Source of the DNA: Nitrospira sp. Ga0074138
GTDB taxonomy: Bacteria > Nitrospirota > Nitrospiria > Nitrospirales > Nitrospiraceae
Direction of reading: 5' to 3'
DNA length: 64,000 nucleotides
Assembly (NCBI GenBank): GCA_001464735.1
Contig: LNDU01000051.1
Span: 1-64,000 of the forward strand
In this document: piece after piece, positions 58,791 through 64,000 of the stretch
How the letters are laid out: the number at the start of each line of letters is the position of its first letter
Position numbering within the stretch: the stretch's first letter is position 1
Made by a program: the position numbers and the translations under genes
Notes under the pieces: model-generated
The model's database searches: none
The model's input: the letters and a program-made list of their open reading frames with translations, nothing else
What the model was told of the DNA's origin: nothing

Positions 58791-60061
58791 GCGACGTGAA
58801 TCCTCAGGCGTTAATCGGCCAACGGATCGTATGTATGGTTGTCTGGACACTGCTGGTGTCTGGCTGGCTCTGTTACTCTGCCTTGGCGCAGACATCGATC
58901 AGCGCTCCTCAAGATATGCGGGTCTTCGATACGCCGAGTGATGGTGGAGGCAGTCTCACGGTGCAGTGGGCTCCTTCGTCATGGGATGGTCCTGATACAC
59001 GGTATCAAGTCTTGGCCGGTGATGCGGCTGTGACTGACCCGGCAGCTCTCACGATCATCGCGGAGTTCCCAGGGAACTCGAAGTACGTCAAAGACGCAAA
59101 AACCGCGTGGTGGACAAGGAACGTCGACAAAACCTGGCATCAGGTCCTGGTCAGAAGCGCGAAGGGATTCGAGGTCAAGGATGGGACATCCTATGCCGTT
59201 GCTCTGGCAGCCGTTCAAGGCGACCAGCGGGTCTTCAGCCAGGTCTTGGTGGCCAGTCCTTCGCCGGACTGGTTTAATTGGAATCAGCTCAATAATCTCA
59301 TCATCGCGTTGTCGTTCGGGGGACTGGTCTTCTACACGATCAGTTACGCGAAGCGACACGAGATCTTCCTACGGCGGATTCCAGGTCTTGATGCGGTTGA
59401 TGAAGCGATCGGACGTGCGACGGAGCTGGGCAAGCCAATCCTCTATCTGACCGGCGCGCATGATCTACATGATCCCTCGACGATCGCCGCCGCAGTCATT
59501 TTAGGGAAAGTTGCCAAACGGGCCGCGCTGTACGAAACGGAACTGCTGGTGCCGCACCGTGAACCGATCACGATGGCAGTCTGTCAGGAGATTACCAAGC
59601 AGGCCTATTTGGAAGCGGGCAAGCCGGATCTTTTCAAGGAAGACGCCAACTTTTTTATCACGGCCGATCAGTTCAGTTACACGGCGGCAGTGGACGGGAT
59701 TATGTTGCGAAAGAAGCCGGCCGCGAACTTCTTCATGGGCGCGTACTTCGCCGAATCGTTGCTGCTGACGGAGACAGGCGCAAGTACCGGTGCCATTCAG
59801 ATCGCCGGCACCGACTCAGATCACCAGCTGCCGTTCTTTGTGACGACCTGTGACTATACCTTGATCGGCGAGGAGCTCTACGCTGCCAGCGCGTACCTCT
59901 CCAAAGAACCGGTGCAGATCGGGACGCTTCTCGGTCAGGATATCGGGAAGGCGGTCGTCCTAAGTGCCATCGGTATTGGCATTGTATTGGCGACCGTGGG
60001 AGCCGTCACGGGCGCACAATGGCCACAGTTGTTTCTCGATCTTTTAAGGGATTTAAAATGA
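58787..60061 (+). CDS. Membrane protein with fibronectin-like and DUF6754-like domains
   Basis: The 424-residue protein has a signal-anchor (about 12-33) and an outer domain resembling fibronectin type III (SLTVQWAPSSWDGPDTRYQVLAGD, about 55-150). A transmembrane segment (about 165-185, NNLIIALSFGGLVFYTISYAKRH) leads to a soluble domain (190-385) resembling DUF6754: GRATELGKPILYLTGAHDLHDPSTIAAAVILG, YETELLVPHREPI. A second transmembrane segment (about 392-412) follows. It is coupled by ATGA overlaps to the genes on both sides. The soluble part resembles ligand or receptor domains, but no function is known. Confidence 0.75.
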   Translation: MSDVNPQALIGQRIVCMVVWTLLVSGWLCYSALAQTSISAPQDMRVFDTPSDGGGSLTVQWAPSSWDGPDTRYQVLAGDAAVTDPAALTIIAEFPGNSKYVKDAKTAWWTRNVDKTWHQVLVRSAKGFEVKDGTSYAVALAAVQGDQRVFSQVLVASPSPDWFNWNQLNNLIIALSFGGLVFYTISYAKRHEIFLRRIPGLDAVDEAIGRATELGKPILYLTGAHDLHDPSTIAAAVILGKVAKRAALYETELLVPHREPITMAVCQEITKQAYLEAGKPDLFKEDANFFITADQFSYTAAVDGIMLRKKPAANFFMGAYFAESLLLTETGASTGAIQIAGTDSDHQLPFFVTTCDYTLIGEELYAASAYLSKEPVQIGTLLGQDIGKAVVLSAIGIGIVLATVGAVTGAQWPQLFLDLLRDLK

Positions 60062-60708
60062 TCTTTCTCCGCCGACAGCTACCCCTTTTGATCACCTTGG
60101 TCACCGGCCTTCTGTTTGCCGCCCAGTATTACGTCCCGCATCCCGCTTCGGAACAGATGCTCACCTCCGCGACGAAGTGGCTGCAGATCGTCGGTGGGTT
60201 TGCCTTGATCTTGGGAGTGACCAGTCTGTTTCATCAGCATGCGGTGAAGATCAGACGCCAAGAAGCGGGCTGGGGCTACAGTCTCGTGCTGTACGTCGGG
60301 ATGCTCGGCACCATCGCGGTCGGGCTTTGGACTAATGGAAAGGAGAGTGTCGAAGGGACCATGACGGCCTTCGGCTGGATCTACAACTACATGATGGTGC
60401 CGCTACAAGGGACCATGTTTGCCATCCTGGCCTTCTTCATCGCATCGGCTGCCTATCGCTCCTTCAGGGCCAAGAGTCGTGAAGCGGCCGTCCTGTTAGT
60501 GGCAGCTGTGATTGTCATGATGGGACGGGTCCCGTTGGGTGAGTATTTGATTCCCCTGAGCGGCGATGTGTCTTCGTGGATTTTGAATGTGCTGAACTCA
60601 TCTGTGCGTCGCGCCATTCTGATCGGGGTGAGTCTCGGGGCCGTGGCCCTGTCCTTCAAGATCATCTTTGGCGTAGAGCGGTCGTATCTTGGTGGAGGGA
60701 AGGAGTAG
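60058..60708 (+). CDS. Multi-pass membrane protein of the MutL-like cluster
   Basis: The 216-residue protein starts at the ATG at 60058, which overlaps the preceding stop. It has about six hydrophobic segments, with a basic loop HQHAVKIRRQEAGWGYS between the second and third and an amphipathic ISSAAYRSFRAK-like segment in the second half. No motif for a known transporter is visible. The gene-order coupling argues for a stable complex with the preceding protein. Confidence 0.75.
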   Translation: MIFLRRQLPLLITLVTGLLFAAQYYVPHPASEQMLTSATKWLQIVGGFALILGVTSLFHQHAVKIRRQEAGWGYSLVLYVGMLGTIAVGLWTNGKESVEGTMTAFGWIYNYMMVPLQGTMFAILAFFIASAAYRSFRAKSREAAVLLVAAVIVMMGRVPLGEYLIPLSGDVSSWILNVLNSSVRRAILIGVSLGAVALSFKIIFGVERSYLGGGKE

Positions 60709-60724
60709 GAAGTGCGGGTCCTGT

Positions 60725-60806
60725 CACCGAGCAGCCCAATCGTGCTCGCTCCACCCATCCCCCGGTGGGACCCTTTCGCTGCGCGCGACTGGGCTTCTGC
60801 TCGGTG
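60725..60806. repeat. Large intercistronic palindrome
   Basis: CACCGAGCAG (60725-60734) pairs exactly with CTGCTCGGTG (60797-60806), and CCCA/TGGG extends the stem further in. An inner hairpin CCACC/GGTGG adds a second stem. It fills most of the 137-base gap between two cluster genes and could act as a processing or attenuation site. It also contains GTGCTCG, a block shared with family B repeats. Confidence 0.7.
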
Positions 60807-60845
60807 CCACCCGCAGTGTATGCGAGAAGAAGATCGGGAGAAGGC

Positions 60846-61673
60846 ATGACCCTGTCGGAGCGCATGCTCAAGATCGATCGGCGGATCATTTTCTTGATGA
60901 TCGGTCTCTGCACGCTCTTGCCGCTGCTCTATCCGGTCGGCTTGCCGATCAAGATTTCATCGGAAGTGCGTGGCGTGTATGACCATATTGAATCGATGCC
61001 GGAGGGTTCGGTGTTCCTTCTGTCGATTGATTTCGACCCGGCGTCCAAACCAGAGCTCTATCCGCAAGCGATCGCGCTGCTGCGTCATGCTTTCAAAAAA
61101 AACCTCCGCGTGATCACGATGACACTGTGGGTGTCCGGGACAGGAATGGCTGATCAGTTAGTGACGCAAGTTGCCAAAGAAACTGGAAAAGAAAATGGCA
61201 CGGATTACACCTTTCTCGGGTGGAGTCCCGGTGGCCAAGCGGTGATCATCAACATGGGACAGGACCTCTACTCGGCCTATCCCAGTGACTATCGAGGCAA
61301 GTCCACGAAGGAGTTGCCGATTCTTGAGGGGGTGCGCAGCTTGAAGGATGTCGGCTACATGGTGAGTTTGGGGGCAGGACGGCCAGGGGTGGAAGAGTGG
61401 TATGTCTTTGGTAAGGATAAGTATAAGTTTGAAATGGGTGGTGGTTGCACGGGCGTGATGGCTCCCGGTTTGTATCCATTGCTCCGGAGTGGTCAGATCA
61501 ACGGCCTCATCGGGGGTCTCCGTGGCGCAGCGGAATACGAAAACCTGATCGGACAGAAAGGCAAGGCCGTGGCTGGGATGGACGCGCAGTCGGCCACGCA
61601 TCTCGCTATCATTGCGCTGGTGATCATGTGCAACTTGTTCTATTTTTCACTACGCCAGCAAAGAGATGGGTGA
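60846..61673 (+). CDS. Membrane-anchored protein of the MutL-like cluster
   Basis: From ATG 60846 the protein has 275 residues. An N-terminal transmembrane segment (about 13-34) and a C-terminal one (about 247-267) bracket a soluble alpha/beta domain. The domain has FLLSIDFDPASKPELYPQ, LRVITMTLWVSGTGMADQLV and a glycine-rich end GGGCTGVMAPGLYPLLRSGQ. Its general layout resembles the soluble part of the DUF6754-like gene two genes upstream. The frame runs far upstream without protein character, so I start at 60846. Confidence 0.75.
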   Translation: MTLSERMLKIDRRIIFLMIGLCTLLPLLYPVGLPIKISSEVRGVYDHIESMPEGSVFLLSIDFDPASKPELYPQAIALLRHAFKKNLRVITMTLWVSGTGMADQLVTQVAKETGKENGTDYTFLGWSPGGQAVIINMGQDLYSAYPSDYRGKSTKELPILEGVRSLKDVGYMVSLGAGRPGVEEWYVFGKDKYKFEMGGGCTGVMAPGLYPLLRSGQINGLIGGLRGAAEYENLIGQKGKAVAGMDAQSATHLAIIALVIMCNLFYFSLRQQRDG

Positions 61674-61692
61674 GTGGCCTGGCGAGCCCCAA

Positions 61693-61797
61693 GTGCTCGC
61701 CCAACGCGCACGTGAGAACGGATTAAAGTCTTATCAGAATGGGGGGTGCTCGTTGGATGCGCGCAGTTAGGGGCTCATCCAGACCATGTGGGGAAAG
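61693..61797 (+). repeat. Dispersed hairpin repeat, family B
   Basis: CCAACGCGCACG (61701-61712) pairs with GGTGCTCGTTGG (61745-61756) at 10 of 12 positions. Compared with the copy behind plsY, the stem pair C-G has become A-T, with both sides changed together. It begins 19 bases after the stop of the upstream gene and ends with the same GTGGGGAAAG block. Confidence 0.7.
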
Positions 61798-61839
61798 GTA
61801 GAAAGAAGATGCTTCTCTGGTATCGAGGCTAAGGAAGAT

Positions 61840-62589
61840 ATGGATGCAATAGTACTTGGGGCGTGGGTCGCAACCGGGTTGACCCTTCTGATCTTCTCGT
61901 TCCTCTACAAAGACAACCCGCTGTTCAAACTCGCGGAACATCTCTATGTAGGGGTTTCAGTCGGCTATGTGATCGTGAAGACCTACGATACGGTCATCGT
62001 CCATCTGGTCGTCAAGCCGATTGTTGAGAATGGTGAAATCGCCCTGCTGATTCCCGTCGCCATTGGAATGCTGATGCTGACTCGATATGTGCCAAAGGCG
62101 GCCTGGATGTCTCGCTATGCGTTCGCCTTTATTGTCGGGATGGGCGCTGGGTTGGCGATCCCGAGAACGGTGTCATCCTTCATTCTCAAACAAGTCGAGG
62201 ATACCATTCGACCGTTGTTGTCGATGGCAGGGTCGGATGGCGTCACGTTCTCGATGAATCTGCTCAATCCAGCCAGCCACCTCAACGCGATCATCATCTT
62301 AATCGGAGTCAGCTCGGTGCTGTTCTACTTCTTTTTCTCGATCGAGCATAGCGGAGTGGGGAAGGCGGTGGCACGAACCGGTATTCTCTTCTTGATGATT
62401 TCGTTCGGCGCCGGGTTCGGCTACACGGTCATGGCACGCATGTCGCTGTTGATCGGCCGTTTGACGGACTTAATCGAGTTCTCCGATGCCTCCTATGGTC
62501 GTCCAACTGTTTGGCTGTCGCTACTCACGGTTGGGGCTCTCTTTTTGCTCGCTCGACGGGGTCGAGAGCAACCTCCTGATATTCATTGA
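61840..62589 (+). CDS. Multi-pass membrane protein of the MutL-like cluster
   Basis: From ATG 61840, with AAGGAAGAT upstream, the protein has 249 residues. About seven hydrophobic segments are separated by short loops, such as the basic YVPKAAWMSRY loop and the acidic KQVEDTIRP loop. No recognisable transporter motif. The preceding 18 in-frame codons fall in the tail of a repeat, so the later start is preferred. It is followed closely by the Memo-like gene. Confidence 0.75.
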   Translation: MDAIVLGAWVATGLTLLIFSFLYKDNPLFKLAEHLYVGVSVGYVIVKTYDTVIVHLVVKPIVENGEIALLIPVAIGMLMLTRYVPKAAWMSRYAFAFIVGMGAGLAIPRTVSSFILKQVEDTIRPLLSMAGSDGVTFSMNLLNPASHLNAIIILIGVSSVLFYFFFSIEHSGVGKAVARTGILFLMISFGAGFGYTVMARMSLLIGRLTDLIEFSDASYGRPTVWLSLLTVGALFLLARRGREQPPDIH

Positions 62590-62639
62590 GAAGGAGGGGT
62601 CGTCGAAGCGGTTGCAGCTGTAACCGTTTGTCCCCTACA

Positions 62640-63887
62640 ATGATCTCCGCTATGACCTCCAGTATTGCAAAAAGTCCTGCTCAATACCCTGTCCTGCGGA
62701 ATCTGCAATTTTCTCCCATTAAGCAGGGAGAGGATCAGCTGATCGTGCTCTGGGATCCCAGTGGGTTGAGCAAGGAGAAGTTGGTTCTGCCGCTCAATTT
62801 CTTCTTCATCGTGCAACATTTCGATGGAGAGCATTCCATCCAAGACATCGGTGCGCTGTATCTGAAACGGTTTGGCGAGTTTCTGATGCCGAATAAGGTA
62901 GAGCAGCTCGTGACGGATTTGGAGCAGAAACTCTTTTTGGAGGGGGAACGGGTCGAAGCTGCCAAGCAACAGGCCCGGATTGCGTATCGGCGGCAACCAA
63001 TCCGGCAGGCGGCGTTTGCCGGCCGCAGTTACGAGGCGGACGGTGTCAAACTGAAGAAGCAGATCGATGGGTTCTTTACATCCGGCGAGGGGCCGGACTT
63101 TAAGCCGTCAGAGAACCGAGGCAAATTGATCAAGGGGCTGGTCGCCCCCACGTATGATCTTAAACAAGCAGGATCGGTCTACGCATGGGCTTACAAGGAG
63201 CTACAGGAAGCTCAACAGCCGGATGTCTATGTCATCATCGGGACTGCCCATGCAGGGCTGGAGAACTTCTTTGCCGTCACAGACAAGGATTTTGAGACAC
63301 CATTAGGAGTGGTGCCAGCCGATCGACCGATCGTGGATCAGCTGAAGGGGCTGGTGCCGAAATTCTTTGACGAAGAGATGGCTCACCAAACAGAACATGC
63401 CATTGAATTTCAGCTGCCGTTTCTCCAAACCATTGTTGGTAAACCGTTCACGATCGTCCCGATTCTCTCGTCATTTTCTGCGCTCAGCCTCAACGATCCA
63501 GCTGTTCAGAGCTCTGTGGAGCAACTCCTTAGCGCATTCCGAGAGGTGATGGCAGCGTCGGGAAAGACTGTGTGTATCATCGCAGCAGGGGAGTTGGCGC
63601 ATCTGGGGATGCGCTACGGCGATAGTGCGCCACCCACCGATTTTTCTTTCCATCGGTCAATGCAGCAGGATCTGGAAATGTTGAAACCGGTCGAAGAGCT
63701 CAAGCCGGCTGGATTCTCCGGGTATATTCAAAAAGAAAACGATCAACGGCGGATATCCGGCTTCTCACCGATCTATAGTCTGCTACGATTAATCCAAGCC
63801 GAAAAAGGCCAAGTCCTTCGCTACGACCGCGGCATCACCGATCAATACAATTCCACCGTCACCTACGCCAGCCTGGCGTTCTTCTAA
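62640..63887 (+). CDS. Memo-like protein with PqqD-like N-terminal domain
   Basis: About 415 residues from ATG 62640; alternatives are ATG 62652, TTG 62628 and the frame start 62586. Residues about 40-105 (LPLNFFFIVQHFDGEHSIQDIG, FLMPNKVEQLVTDLEQKLFLEG) resemble a PqqD-like winged helix. From about 120 the protein matches Memo/AmmeMemoRadiSam protein B: FAGRSYEAD, VIIGTAHAG, HQTEHAIEFQLPF, and RYDRGITDQYNSTVTY at the end. The first metal-site His has become Thr (APTYDL for PHAGY) and the Cys/Ser-type DFxH has become GELAH. It looks catalytically altered and lacks AmmeMemoRadiSam neighbours. Confidence 0.82.
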   Translation: MISAMTSSIAKSPAQYPVLRNLQFSPIKQGEDQLIVLWDPSGLSKEKLVLPLNFFFIVQHFDGEHSIQDIGALYLKRFGEFLMPNKVEQLVTDLEQKLFLEGERVEAAKQQARIAYRRQPIRQAAFAGRSYEADGVKLKKQIDGFFTSGEGPDFKPSENRGKLIKGLVAPTYDLKQAGSVYAWAYKELQEAQQPDVYVIIGTAHAGLENFFAVTDKDFETPLGVVPADRPIVDQLKGLVPKFFDEEMAHQTEHAIEFQLPFLQTIVGKPFTIVPILSSFSALSLNDPAVQSSVEQLLSAFREVMAASGKTVCIIAAGELAHLGMRYGDSAPPTDFSFHRSMQQDLEMLKPVEELKPAGFSGYIQKENDQRRISGFSPIYSLLRLIQAEKGQVLRYDRGITDQYNSTVTYASLAFF

Positions 63888-64000
63888 CCATATTCACTGA
63901 ATGTTCTCGGTGAAGTTGACTGCATTCCCGAGAAAATCCCAACCGGTTCCTGCCGAGTAAGCAGCGATCGATGTCGCTCGTAATCTCGTGCAACCGACTC

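Overview
The window looks like a chromosome segment from a Gram-negative, aerobic, hopanoid-type bacterium, most likely of the Nitrospira lineage (phylum Nitrospirota). That placement is an inference. It rests on the Kdo/heptose LPS genes, lipobox-bearing lipoproteins, a squalene/phytoene synthase next to a cupredoxin, a mono-haem cytochrome c, many small uncharacterised genes, and the overall codon and GC character. Nothing in the window is a marker that settles the genus.

Layout. 0.3-5.2 kb: tRNA-Ala, then a leftward signalling operon (response regulator, REC-GGDEF, hybrid histidine kinase, Hpt) that forms a self-contained phosphorelay. 5.3-12.8 kb: YqeY-like protein, small lipoproteins, an MFS transporter, HtpX, a cupredoxin coupled to a squalene/phytoene synthase, and a leftward set of small ferredoxin-like and unknown proteins. 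12.9-21 kb: alanine dehydrogenase, tRNA-Pro, acylphosphatase, a group-2 sigma70 factor, apt, a DksA/TraR protein, queC, a lipoprotein cytochrome c, two tandem Sel1 lipoproteins and a YqgE/AlgH protein with a signal peptide. 21.4-26.7 kb is accessory: a dead IS3-type transposase, a duplicated TupA-like ATP-grasp pair, a third sugar-transfer ATP-grasp gene and about 0.9 kb without a convincing gene.

27.6-39.1 kb is a long pyrimidine operon (pyrR, pyrB, pyrC, carA, carB) interleaved with a DUF4149-like protein, sppA, an M48 lipoprotein protease, greA and a SAM hydroxide adenosyltransferase. It has a readable sigma70 promoter, a PyrR-type RNA hairpin, an intrinsic terminator and a possible antiterminator. 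39.1-52.5 kb: lhgO and bioA leftward, then lepA-lepB, the heptose kinase and Kdo genes (kdsB, pyrG, kdsA, kdsD), and the phospholipid genes pgsA and plsY. This stretch carries several dispersed imperfect palindromes placed directly behind stop codons.

52.8-55.2 kb holds a HEPN-like protein and an asparagine-synthase-like protein. From 55.4 kb to 63.9 kb runs an eight-gene rightward cluster: a small helical protein, a MutL/GlmL-type ASKHA ATPase, a barrel/KOW-like protein, four membrane or membrane-anchored proteins and a Memo-like protein with substituted active-site residues and an N-terminal PqqD-like domain. No B12 mutase is present for the ATPase to serve. This cluster is my best candidate for an undescribed, membrane-associated system.
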